A DNA stretch of 12,209 bases, taken from Armatimonadota bacterium. GTDB lineage: Bacteria; Sysuimicrobiota; Sysuimicrobiia; Sysuimicrobiales; Humicultoraceae. Both the position numbers and the translations under genes were made by a program. This document shows positions 1 through 6,213 of the stretch, piece by piece. Under the pieces are notes generated by a model that made no database searches, was not told where the DNA came from, and worked only from the letters and a program-made list of their open reading frames with translations. Position 1 is the first letter of the stretch. Every line of letters begins with the position of its first letter. Where the stretch lies: NCBI GenBank assembly GCA_016199305.1, contig JACQGZ010000032.1:1-12209 (forward strand). Direction: 5' to 3'.

Positions 1-1
1 C

Positions 2-127
2 CTCTGGATCGTCCGCGGCACGACGTTGCTCTCCGCCGACGCGCTCGCCCCCGGCGCCGCCGTCCTCGTCTACGGCACCGCGAAGGGATCGCGCCTGGTC
101 GCCCGGGTGATCGACGTGTCTCTCTGA
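2..127 (+). CDS. C-terminal fragment of an unidentified protein, possibly a DUF5666-like beta-barrel
   Basis: An open frame enters from the left edge and stops at TGA 125-127, giving 41 residues. The segment has an alternating hydrophobic/glycine pattern (LAPGAAVLVYGTAKGSRLVA followed by RVIDVSL). This resembles the last strands of small OB- or DUF5666-type beta-barrels, in which a 'pGa.V.VyG...g..l.Ar.I' rhythm repeats. The start and most of the protein lie outside the window, so no function is assigned. The frame is well supported by codon bias (G or C in nearly all third positions). The family is a guess. It is followed by an 88-base gap before the next gene in which I see no clear promoter or terminator. 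Confidence 0.6.
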   Translation, partial: LWIVRGTTLLSADALAPGAAVLVYGTAKGSRLVARVIDVSL

Positions 128-215
128 CCAGACCGCCCCGGCTGCGGGCCACGCACGATCACGGCGTGACAGGGCTGCGGCGCGGGCGGAGCGAATCTGG
201 CTCTCGGTCGGACGG

Positions 216-539
216 ATGGATCTCAGGCGATTTCAACAGCGGATCGACGCGACCTACGGCCCCCGCGATCGCCGGCGCGGTCTCGACGGCACCTTCCGTC
301 GTCTCGTGGAGGAGGTCGGCGAACTCGCGCGCGCCCTGCGGGGGCACGACCGCCGGGCGCTGGAGGAGGAGATCGGCGACGTCCTGGCCTGGACGGTGAG
401 CGTGGCCGCCCTTGCCGGGGTCGACGCCGCGCGGGCGGCCGCCCGGTATGCCGCCGGGTGTCCGAAGTGCGACGCGACGCCGTGCCGCTGTCCGGATGAG
501 GCGGACGGGGACGCCGGCGGCCGCGTCGCCGCCCCGTGA
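216..539 (+). CDS. MazG-like nucleotide pyrophosphohydrolase with Cys-rich tail
   Basis: A 107-residue protein of the all-alpha NTP pyrophosphohydrolase (MazG-like) group, whose members hydrolyse (d)NTPs to NMP and pyrophosphate, often for pool sanitation. The metal-binding signature is visible as VEEVGELARAL (Glu32, Glu33, Glu36) and, about 16 residues on, EEEIGDVLAW (Glu52, Asp55). Only one MazG repeat is present, so it is a short single-domain form, not the two-domain E. coli MazG. After the helical core there is a cysteine cluster, CPKC-x4-CRC (Cys82, 85, 90, 92), that could bind zinc. A similar tail occurs in some MazG-like proteins, as I recall. Start ATG 216 has only a weak Shine-Dalgarno (GGACGG directly upstream). 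Its stop overlaps the next start in a GTGA arrangement (536-539), implying coupled translation with the dipeptidase gene. Substrate is unknown. Confidence 0.8.
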   Translation: MDLRRFQQRIDATYGPRDRRRGLDGTFRRLVEEVGELARALRGHDRRALEEEIGDVLAWTVSVAALAGVDAARAAARYAAGCPKCDATPCRCPDEADGDAGGRVAAP

Positions 540-1564
540 GCGCGGGCGTTCGTCTGGCGGCGCTGCTGATCATGGGTCTGGCCCTTCCCCCGGCGTCCGC
601 CGCCACCCCCATGGACGTGCACCGGGACGCGATCGTCGTCGACCTGCATGTGGACACGCTGCTCGACCTGGCCGCCGGCCGGCGCTCGCTGGACGGCGCC
701 GCGCCGGGCGGGCACATCGACCTCCCCCGCCTGCGCCGGGGCGGGGTGGATGTGCAGGTCTTTGCGGCGTTCGTCCATCCGCGCGAGGCGGCGGTGGGCC
801 GCCGGCGCCTCCGCGAGCTCATCGCCGCCTTTCACCGCGCGGTGGAGCGCCACCCCGCAGAGATCGTCGCCGCGGGCAGCGTGCAGGAGATCGAGGCGGC
901 CGGGCGCGCGGGAAAGATCGCGGCCGTCCTGGCGGTCGAGAACGGCGGCGACGCCATCGAGGGGGACGTCGAGCAGGTGGACCGGCTCTCCCGCGCCGGG
1001 GTGCGGATGATGAGCCTCACCTGGAATCAGGCCAACCTGGCGGCCGACGGCGCGCTGGAGTCTCGTCACGGCGGGCTGACCCCCCTGGGCCGGCGGGTGG
1101 TGGAACGGATGCAGACCCTCGGCATCGTGATTGACGTCTCTCATCTCTCCCCGCAGGCGTTCTGGGAGGTGCTGGCGGCGAGCCGCGGTCCCTTGGTCGC
1201 CACCCATTCCAACGCCGATGCCGTGCAGTCCCACCGGCGCAACCTGTCCGATGCGCAGCTGCGGGCGCTGGCCGCGCGGGGCGGCGTGGTGGGGGTCAAC
1301 TTCTATCCCCCCTTCCTCGGGGCGGCGACGCTGGAGCGGGTCGTAGCGCACATCGACCACATGGTGAAGGTCATGGGCGTCGACCACGTCGCCCTCGGGT
1401 CGGACTTCGACGGCATCACGCAGGTGCCGCAGGGATTGGAGGATGTCTCGCGCCTGCCGAATCTCACCGCGGCGCTGCTGGCCCGCGGCTACCGGCCGGA
1501 GGAGGTGCAGAAGATCCTGGGCGGCAACGCGCTGCGGGTCTTCCGTCAGGTCTGGGGGCGATAG
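536..1564 (+). CDS. Secreted membrane-dipeptidase family (peptidase M19) metallohydrolase
   Basis: A 342-residue renal/membrane dipeptidase homologue (peptidase M19), a binuclear-zinc TIM-barrel enzyme that splits dipeptides, in bacteria often including D-residue-containing ones. All zinc ligands of the family can be placed: DLHVDT (His38, Asp40), AVENGG (Glu135), VIDVSHLS (His203), ATHSNA (His224) and ALGSDFDG (Asp290). The C-terminal GGNALRVF motif is also typical. Length is normal for bacterial members. The first 23 residues (two charged residues at most, then a run of Leu/Ala, then ASAA) look like a signal peptide cleaved by signal peptidase I, so it probably acts outside the cytoplasmic membrane. 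No lipobox cysteine is present. Start GTG 536 lies inside the stop of the MazG-like gene (GTGA), so the two are probably translated together. Its 3' end overlaps the convergent speB gene by 19 bases. Confidence 0.93.
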   Translation: MSAGVRLAALLIMGLALPPASAATPMDVHRDAIVVDLHVDTLLDLAAGRRSLDGAAPGGHIDLPRLRRGGVDVQVFAAFVHPREAAVGRRRLRELIAAFHRAVERHPAEIVAAGSVQEIEAAGRAGKIAAVLAVENGGDAIEGDVEQVDRLSRAGVRMMSLTWNQANLAADGALESRHGGLTPLGRRVVERMQTLGIVIDVSHLSPQAFWEVLAASRGPLVATHSNADAVQSHRRNLSDAQLRALAARGGVVGVNFYPPFLGAATLERVVAHIDHMVKVMGVDHVALGSDFDGITQVPQGLEDVSRLPNLTAALLARGYRPEEVQKILGGNALRVFRQVWGR

Positions 1565-2400
1565 GGCGGGGCCCAGGTGAGCAGGGCTTCGCGGATCACC
1601 GTCGCCGCCAGCACGGCGGTCCGTCCCGAAGGATCATAGGGCGGCGCGACCTCGACCAGATCCATCCCGACGACCGTCAGCGGCGCCAGGATGCGCAGCA
1701 GCTCCAGCAGCTCGGCGGCCGTGGGTCCGGCCGGCTCCGGATTCCCGACGCCCGGCGCCGCGGAGGGATCCACCACGTCGATATCGACCGAGAGGTAGAG
1801 CGGGGCGCCTTCGAGGCCGGTCCAGAGGACGTGGGGAAGGTGGAAGTCGGGGTGCGCCGCCAGGAGCGACTGCGCCCCCGCGAACTCCTCCCGCGTACCG
1901 GACCGAACGCCCAGGATCGCGACGCGGTCGGCCGGGAGGATGGCGAGGAGCCGGCGGGTCGTGGTGGCGTGAGACCAGCGCGAGCCGTCATACGCCTCGC
2001 GCAGGTCGAGGTGGGCGTCGAGGATGAGGACGCGGAGGTCCGGATGGCGCGCGGCCAGCGCCCGCACGGCGCCGACGCTGACGGTGTGGTCGCCGCCAAG
2101 GGTCACCGGCAGGCTGCCGGAGGCGGCCGCCTCGCCCACGCGCCCCTCCACGGCCGCGATCATGGCCTCCGGGGGGAGGGACTCCACGTCGAGATCGCCG
2201 CGGTCGACGACCGCGAGATCCTCCAGGTCGCGGTTCAGGACCGGACTGTAGGACTCGATGGACTGCGAGGCCCAGCGGATCGCCGCCGGGCCGAAGCGGG
2301 CGCCGCGGCGGAAGGATGAGGTGCGGTCGTACGGCACGCCCAGCAGTGTGGCGCCGGGCTCCGATGCCGCGGCCGTGGGGGGACGGGCGGCCAGGAACAC
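1546..2400 (-). CDS. speB: Agmatinase / ureohydrolase family enzyme (SpeB)
   Basis: A 284-residue arginase/agmatinase-family enzyme that uses two Mn2+ ions to release urea from a guanidino substrate. The metal ligands are all visible: LGGDHT (His105), LDAHLDLR (Asp128, His130, Asp132) and SVDIDVVDPSAAPG (Asp206, Asp208). The N-terminal GVPYD..SSFR.GARFGP.AIR pattern is characteristic of the agmatinase branch. It is the third gene of the minus-strand polyamine operon. Its GTG start (complement of 2398-2400) lies two bases after the speE stop, and no convincing Shine-Dalgarno precedes it, so translation is probably coupled to speE. With PdaD supplying agmatine, the substrate is agmatine (giving putrescine) or N1-aminopropylagmatine (giving spermidine, as in Thermus). 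The sequence alone does not separate these. Arginase is less likely given the neighbours. Confidence 0.92.
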   Translation of the reverse strand: MFLAARPPTAAASEPGATLLGVPYDRTSSFRRGARFGPAAIRWASQSIESYSPVLNRDLEDLAVVDRGDLDVESLPPEAMIAAVEGRVGEAAASGSLPVTLGGDHTVSVGAVRALAARHPDLRVLILDAHLDLREAYDGSRWSHATTTRRLLAILPADRVAILGVRSGTREEFAGAQSLLAAHPDFHLPHVLWTGLEGAPLYLSVDIDVVDPSAAPGVGNPEPAGPTAAELLELLRILAPLTVVGMDLVEVAPPYDPSGRTAVLAATVIREALLTWAPPYRPQT

Positions 2401-2402
2401 GC

Positions 2403-3251
2403 CTAGCCGGCGATGCCGAGGTCGCGGGCGATGAAGGGCGGCAGGGCGAAGGCGGCGCGGTGGATCTGCGGCGTCAGGTACTGCAGGGCGAAGCCAGTGG
2501 TGCGGCGCGCCACCGTCTCCTCGGAGACCGCACGCGGATCTGCGCCGGCGGCGCCGATGGTGAAGGACCAGAGCACCCCGGGATAGGTGGGCACGGTGGC
2601 CATGTAGGTGGCGACGTGGGGAAAGACGGCGCCGAGGTGGGCGCGCACCATGCGGATGAGATCCTGCTGGTAGAGGGGAGAGCCGCTCTGCACGGCGATG
2701 AGACCAGATGGGGTCAGGCGCCGGCCGGCCGCGGCGTAAAAGGCCTCGGCGAACAATCCGACCGCGGGTCCCTTCGGATCGGTCGAGTCGACCAGGATGA
2801 CGTCAAAGGTCTCCGCCGTCTCGTCCATGTAGCGAATGCCGTCGGCGATATGCAGGCGCGTCCGCGCATCCTCGAAGGCCCCTCCGGGGATCTGCGGTAG
2901 GAAGCGGCGGGTGACCTCGATGACGTCGCGGTCGATCTCCACCATTACCGCCGCCTCCAGAGGGTGCTTCAACGCCTCCTCCAGCAGCCCGCCGTCACCG
3001 CCGCCGATGATCAGCACGCGCCGGGGCGCGGCATGGGCCAACAGCGGGACATGCGCCAGCATCTCGTGGTAGATGAACTCATCGCGCTCCGTGGTCTGCA
3101 CCGCCTCGTCCAGGACCAGCATGCGCCCGAAGTCTCGGTTGGCGATGACGCGGATCTCCTGAAAGGGGGAGCGGCCGCGGTAGAGGTCCTCCTCAATCCG
3201 GTAGGTGTGCGCGAACCCCGGCCCGCCGACGTCGGTGAGCCATTTGTTCAT
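2403..3251 (-). CDS. speE: Polyamine aminopropyltransferase (spermidine synthase)
   Basis: A 282-residue aminopropyltransferase that transfers the aminopropyl group of decarboxylated S-adenosylmethionine to a polyamine acceptor. Visible family motifs are the N-terminal beta-domain with VLDEAVQTTERDEFIYHEML (residues 47-65), the Rossmann nucleotide loop IIGGGDGG (81-88), the acidic VEID strand end, DVILVDSTDPKGPA with catalytic Asp155 and Asp158, and PTYPGVLWSF (221-230). Length matches the short bacterial/thermophile type. I chose ATG (complement of 3249-3251) over an upstream in-frame start because a strong GGGAGGGGAGGGG ribosome binding site sits just before it. The start also overlaps the pdaD stop as ATGA. 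The acceptor could be putrescine or, as in Thermus and Thermotoga relatives, agmatine. No speD (AdoMet decarboxylase) is in this window, so decarboxylated AdoMet must come from a gene elsewhere. Confidence 0.95.
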   Translation of the reverse strand: MNKWLTDVGGPGFAHTYRIEEDLYRGRSPFQEIRVIANRDFGRMLVLDEAVQTTERDEFIYHEMLAHVPLLAHAAPRRVLIIGGGDGGLLEEALKHPLEAAVMVEIDRDVIEVTRRFLPQIPGGAFEDARTRLHIADGIRYMDETAETFDVILVDSTDPKGPAVGLFAEAFYAAAGRRLTPSGLIAVQSGSPLYQQDLIRMVRAHLGAVFPHVATYMATVPTYPGVLWSFTIGAAGADPRAVSEETVARRTTGFALQYLTPQIHRAAFALPPFIARDLGIAG

Positions 3252-3736
3252 CGCCCCTCCCCTCCCGGACCGTCCGGCCCCGGCCACAGCAGCGCCACCG
3301 CCACCGCGCACCCCACCCGCTCGACGAGGTGCTCGCGGACCGTGATGTGGACCTCATCGAGGCGCAGGTCCCGCTGGGCGAAGGACTCTTCGACCATCCG
3401 GCGCACGATCGCCTCCGCGTTCTCCGCCGTACCGGTGTGGGAGTGCTCCATGATCACGCCGTACTCGTCCCGGCAGACGCCCACCCCCAGGGCCGCGGCG
3501 ATTCGCTCCCCCGGGGTGTGGCTGATGATCTGGGCGTACACGGCGGGGGTCAGCATGCCGGGGAATAATCGGGGCAAGGGGACGATGCGGGCGCCGGGAG
3601 GGAAGATGCTGGTGACGCGAATGAAGTTCAGGTTGCCGATCCCCGCGTCCATCAGGGCACGGTCGAAGGCGTTCAGTTCCGTTCGCCCTTCCCCAGCGCC
3701 CGCGACCAGGGTGATGGCCTTGGGCAATTCCCACAT
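3248..3736 (-). CDS. pdaD: Pyruvoyl-dependent arginine decarboxylase
   Basis: A 162-residue proenzyme of the pyruvoyl-dependent arginine decarboxylase family (PvlArgDC), which converts arginine to agmatine and CO2. The chain self-cleaves before a serine that becomes the pyruvoyl cofactor. Here the cleavage motif is VTSIFPPG, with Thr42-Ser43 as the predicted scissile pair. Archaeal enzymes commonly have Ser-Ser; the chlamydial enzyme has Thr-Ser. LNAFD.AL.DAGIGN.N precedes it, and GVIMEHSHTG (Glu97) holds the probable general-acid glutamate. I prefer ATG at the complement of 3734-3736 (MWELPKA) over the ATG pair at 3766. A GAGGAGGG ribosome binding site lies just upstream, and the likely -10 box overlaps the upstream ATGs. 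First gene of the pdaD-speE-speB operon; its stop overlaps the speE start by four bases. Confidence 0.93.
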   Translation of the reverse strand: MWELPKAITLVAGAGEGRTELNAFDRALMDAGIGNLNFIRVTSIFPPGARIVPLPRLFPGMLTPAVYAQIISHTPGERIAAALGVGVCRDEYGVIMEHSHTGTAENAEAIVRRMVEESFAQRDLRLDEVHITVREHLVERVGCAVAVALLWPGPDGPGGEGR

Positions 3737-3761
3737 GGCGCCCTCCTCGTCAACGCCTCCC

Positions 3762-3789
3762 ATCATCCCATGAGGACTTGGCGCGTCAA
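3762..3789 (-). promoter_or_regulatory. Probable sigma-70-type promoter of the pdaD-speE-speB operon
   Basis: Read on the minus strand, TTGACG (complement of 3784-3789) and GATGAT (complement of 3762-3767) are separated by 16 bases. They match the -35 box at five of six positions and the -10 box at four of six. Transcription would begin near 3755, about 20 bases before the preferred pdaD ATG at 3736. This supports that start and leaves room only for the ribosome binding site. No operator is evident. Confidence 0.5.
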
Positions 3790-3808
3790 GGGCGAATCTT
3801 TCCCCTGT

Positions 3809-5491
3809 ATGCTCCGCCCGGCGGCGGCATCCTCAACCCGACGACTCCTCCTTCTCCTCATGGCGCTCCTCCTCCCGGCGACGGCGCCGGAGCCGGTGCC
3901 CGCCCAGTCGTCCTTCGGCTTCGGCGCGGTGGATCAGCCCCCGGCGGCCTTCGCGCCGCTGCGCCAGGCTGGCGTGCGGGCGGTGAAGATTCTCGCCGAC
4001 TGGAGCGCCGTCGAGGCCACGCGCGGCGCCTTCGCCTGGAGCAGCGTTGATGCCGCGGTGGCGGCCGCCCGGCGGGAAGGGCTGCAACCGGTGTTGGTGC
4101 TGGCGTACACCCCGCTCTGGGCCTCCCTGGCCGCCGGTGAGGACCTCCGCCAGGCCTCCATCGCCACGCGCACGCCGCCCAAACGGATCGCCGACTGGGA
4201 GCGCTTCGTCGCCGAGGCGGTGCGCCGCTACCGCGAGACGGTGAAGGAGTGGCAGGTGTGGACCACCCCCGCCCTGCCGCACTTCCGCGGGACCGCCTCC
4301 GAATACCTCACCCTGGTGGCGGCGGCGCGGCGGGCATCGCTGGCGGCCGATCCGGCGAGCCGCATCATCATGACCTCGCCTCCCGGGATCGACCTCTCCC
4401 ACGTGCAGCGCGCGCTGGCGCAGGAGGCGGGGGCCATCTCGATCATCTCGGTGATGCCCACCGGTCTGGCGCCGGAGGAGTGGCTGCGGCCGCTCGCCGT
4501 CCTGCGCGCCCGCGTCCTGACCCGCGCGGAGCGCCCGCTCTGGCTGGAATGGCATCCCGACCGGCCGGACCTGGCCGACGGGGCCGCCGCCGTGCGCGCG
4601 GCCGCGGTGGCGCGGGCGGCGGGGATCGAGCGTCTCTTCCTCACGGTGGACCTGCGGCGGGTCGAAGCCTCGGCGCGCGCCGCGCTGGGAGCGTTGGAGA
4701 GCCTGCCGTACGCGGGGTACCTGGTCCGCGGTCCGCGTGCCTACGCGCTCCTCTTCGGCAGCGGCGAGCGGGCCACCCTGGTGGCCTGGCGGGATGGGCC
4801 GGCTGGCCCGTCCCTGGAGGTGCCCGTGCTGCCGGGCGCGAGAGTCCAGCCCCTCGACGGCCGCCCCGCGGTGACAGTCCAGGAGGGGAGGGTGACGCTG
4901 TCCCTTGCGGCGGAGCCCGTCCTGGTGACCGGTCTGGCTCCCGCCGTGCTGGAGGAGGCGCGCACGACCCTCGCACAGCGCGGACCTCTCCTGCCCATCC
5001 CCACTCCCGAGCGCGACTTCGTCGGGGCCACCGAGGTGACCGTCCGCCTGGGGGCCTCCAGCGTCGAGCGCGGTCTCTACAACATCCTGCGCAGCCGCAA
5101 GAACGGCGCGGTGGAGGTGGTGCAGGTGGGAGGGGAGGAGGCGGTGCGTGTGCCCGCCCGTGGCGAGGCCGCCTTTATCTATTTTGACGTCGACGATACC
5201 TTCCTCTTCTTCAACGACGGCCGGCACACGGTGGAAGTGGCGGTGGAGGTGCAGGGCGCGGGAGCCGCCCAGAACCTCGGGTTCAACCTCTTCTACGACG
5301 CCCGCACCGCCTATCGCTTCAGCCCCTGGCAGTGGGTGGAGGCGCGGGAGGGCTGGGTCACCTACACCTTTCGCCTCGACGACGCCAGTTTCGCCAACAC
5401 CTGGGGCTGGGACTTCGCCATCAACGCCGGCGCGCAGCGGAAGGAAGATCTGACGGTGCGTTCGGTGACGGTGCGGAAGGTGGCGCGCTAG
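3809..5491 (+). CDS. Exported glycoside-hydrolase-like TIM-barrel protein, catalytic acid/base apparently lost
   Basis: A 560-residue exported protein. Residues 1-33 form a signal peptide (Arg-Arg, then a Leu-rich stretch, then VPAQ). Residues 35-300 read as a TIM barrel of the GH39/GH5-like (clan GH-A) kind: FAPLRQAGVRAVKILADWS.VE...G.F.W..VD..V, LVLAYTPLWAS, and WQVW..PALPHFRGTASEYL. Next comes the short beta domain that often follows such barrels (RATLVAWRDGPAGP, PVLVTGL). Residues about 402-560 form an aromatic, beta-rich domain resembling a carbohydrate-binding module. In active relatives WQVW is followed by Asn-Glu-Pro, the Glu being the acid/base. Here it is Thr152-Thr153-Pro (4262-4267). 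A glutamate in LWLEWHPD (Glu247) could be the second catalytic residue. It is probably a binding or scaffold protein, or uses an altered mechanism. ATG 3809 was chosen because the signal peptide begins there; ATG 3770 would add 13 residues. No good ribosome binding site is seen for either. Confidence 0.75.
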   Translation: MLRPAAASSTRRLLLLLMALLLPATAPEPVPAQSSFGFGAVDQPPAAFAPLRQAGVRAVKILADWSAVEATRGAFAWSSVDAAVAAARREGLQPVLVLAYTPLWASLAAGEDLRQASIATRTPPKRIADWERFVAEAVRRYRETVKEWQVWTTPALPHFRGTASEYLTLVAAARRASLAADPASRIIMTSPPGIDLSHVQRALAQEAGAISIISVMPTGLAPEEWLRPLAVLRARVLTRAERPLWLEWHPDRPDLADGAAAVRAAAVARAAGIERLFLTVDLRRVEASARAALGALESLPYAGYLVRGPRAYALLFGSGERATLVAWRDGPAGPSLEVPVLPGARVQPLDGRPAVTVQEGRVTLSLAAEPVLVTGLAPAVLEEARTTLAQRGPLLPIPTPERDFVGATEVTVRLGASSVERGLYNILRSRKNGAVEVVQVGGEEAVRVPARGEAAFIYFDVDDTFLFFNDGRHTVEVAVEVQGAGAAQNLGFNLFYDARTAYRFSPWQWVEAREGWVTYTFRLDDASFANTWGWDFAINAGAQRKEDLTVRSVTVRKVAR

Positions 5492-5502
5492 CGGGTTCCT
5501 CA

Positions 5503-5526
5503 CCGGCGCCACCTGCGTCTCGCCGG
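5503..5526 (+). terminator. Weak hairpin after the TIM-barrel gene
   Basis: CCGGCG (5503-5508) pairs with CGCCGG (5521-5526) across a 12-base loop, 12 bases after the stop codon. No T-run follows, so intrinsic termination is doubtful. It may act as an mRNA 3' stabiliser or be chance in this GC-rich DNA. Confidence 0.2.
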
Positions 5527-5591
5527 GGACGGTCTTGGACAGACTCGCCCTCTGCGGAGGCGTGGCGTGCCCTCCGGCGAAATCAGGGAGC

Positions 5592-5936
5592 GTGGCCGCT
5601 GAGTGCATCTTCTGTCGGATCGTCGCCGGCGCGATTCCAGCGGAGCGCGTCTATGAGGACGACGCCCTCATCGCCATCCGCGACATCAACCCGCAGGCGC
5701 CCACCCACCTGCTGCTCATCCCGCGGCGGCACATCGGTTCCCTGGCGGATCTGACCCCGGCCGACCGCGACCTCGGCGGCGCCCTCCTGCTGGCCGCCCG
5801 AGCCCTCGCCGATCGGCTGGAACTGGTTCGGGGATTCCGGCTGGTGGCCAACAGCGGGTCCGAGGGGGGGCAGACGGTGCCGCACCTGCACCTCCACCTC
5901 CTGGGCGGCCGGCCGATGCGGTGGCCGCCTGGATGA
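5592..5936 (+). CDS. HIT-family nucleotide-binding hydrolase (HINT-like)
   Basis: A 114-residue histidine-triad protein of the HINT branch. These are small dimeric enzymes that hydrolyse nucleoside phosphoramidates and aminoacyl-adenylates. It starts in the usual way, CIFCRIVAGAIPAERVYEDD, with Cys5 and Cys8 plus His39 and His98 as candidate zinc ligands of the CxxC subgroup. It carries the triad HLHLHLLGG (His98, His100, His102) near the C-terminus. DINPQAPTHLLLIPRRHI (residues 31-48) is the conserved middle segment. Length is typical. I chose GTG 5592 because family members begin a few residues before CIFC. An in-frame TTG at 5535 has a better-spaced GGGGA site and would add 19 residues without family similarity. 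The start is therefore uncertain; the identity is not. It stands alone between the TIM-barrel gene and the rpsU leader. Confidence 0.9.
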   Translation: MAAECIFCRIVAGAIPAERVYEDDALIAIRDINPQAPTHLLLIPRRHIGSLADLTPADRDLGGALLLAARALADRLELVRGFRLVANSGSEGGQTVPHLHLHLLGGRPMRWPPG

Positions 5937-6137
5937 GCGTGATGTATGATTGAGGATAGTTGACGGCCCGCCAGCGGGCGACTGTTCACTTCGAGGCTGA
6001 GGCCTGACCCTCAGGCTGACGACCAGGACGGATTCCCCGGTGAAGTCCCGGCCGCGTTGCGCGCGAGACCGGGCGGAGGTGTACGGTTTCCCAGACCGGC
6101 GGCAGTGATGGACGCGCCGTCCGGGCTGACCGTCAGA

Positions 6138-6174
6138 TCAGTGGGGGTATCAGTGGGGTTGGTCAGTAGGGGTG
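6138..6174 (+). repeat. Three tandem copies of a TCAGTRGGGG unit
   Basis: TCAGTGGGGG (6138), TCAGTGGGGT (6150) and TCAGTAGGGG (6163) recur at spacings of 12 and 13 bases, 64-100 bases before the rpsU start. The spacing is slightly more than one helical turn, so a protein could bind them on nearly one face of the DNA. They also supply three of the G-runs of the possible quadruplex. Function unknown. Confidence 0.65.
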
Positions 6175-6182
6175 CCCCGGGG
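6143..6182 (+). promoter_or_regulatory. Possible G-quadruplex in the rpsU leader
   Basis: Four runs of at least four G occur on the plus strand, at 6143-6147, 6155-6158, 6169-6172 and 6179-6182, with loops of 7, 10 and 6 bases. Two more GGGG runs follow at 6210-6213 and 6215-6218. Four-layer quadruplexes need exactly such runs, though the second loop is long and the last run could instead pair with the neighbouring CCCC. It lies in the DNA or mRNA just before rpsU, where it could affect expression. Confidence 0.35.
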
Positions 6183-6213
6183 CCCCACAAGCTCGTGGAA
6201 CGAACTCGTGGGG
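6183..6213 (+). promoter_or_regulatory. Hairpin just upstream of the rpsU ribosome binding site
   Basis: CCCCAC (6183-6188) pairs perfectly with GTGGGG (6208-6213). The stem continues with AG/CT and TCG/CGA, interrupted by two single mismatches, to a TGGAA loop. It ends 10 bases before the GAGAGG ribosome binding site (6224-6229). No T-run follows, so it is unlikely to be a terminator. It could be an mRNA structure for translational control of S21 or a stabilising 5' stem. Confidence 0.45.

Noticed and set aside
254..1387. A 377-codon minus-strand frame opposite the MazG-like and dipeptidase genes
   Set aside because: Antisense shadow: it has the unusual residue mix of reversed GC-rich codons, while both plus-strand genes show clear family motifs.
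3770..3808. Upstream ATG 3770 as the start of the TIM-barrel gene
   Set aside because: It would add 13 residues ahead of a well-formed signal peptide and has no ribosome binding site, although ATG 3809 also lacks a strong one.
6031..6115. FMN or cobalamin riboswitch, suggested by GGTGAAGTCCC and ACCGGCGGCAG
   Set aside because: The elements are out of order and lack the remaining conserved boxes of either class, and the downstream gene is rpsU, not a flavin or cobalamin gene.
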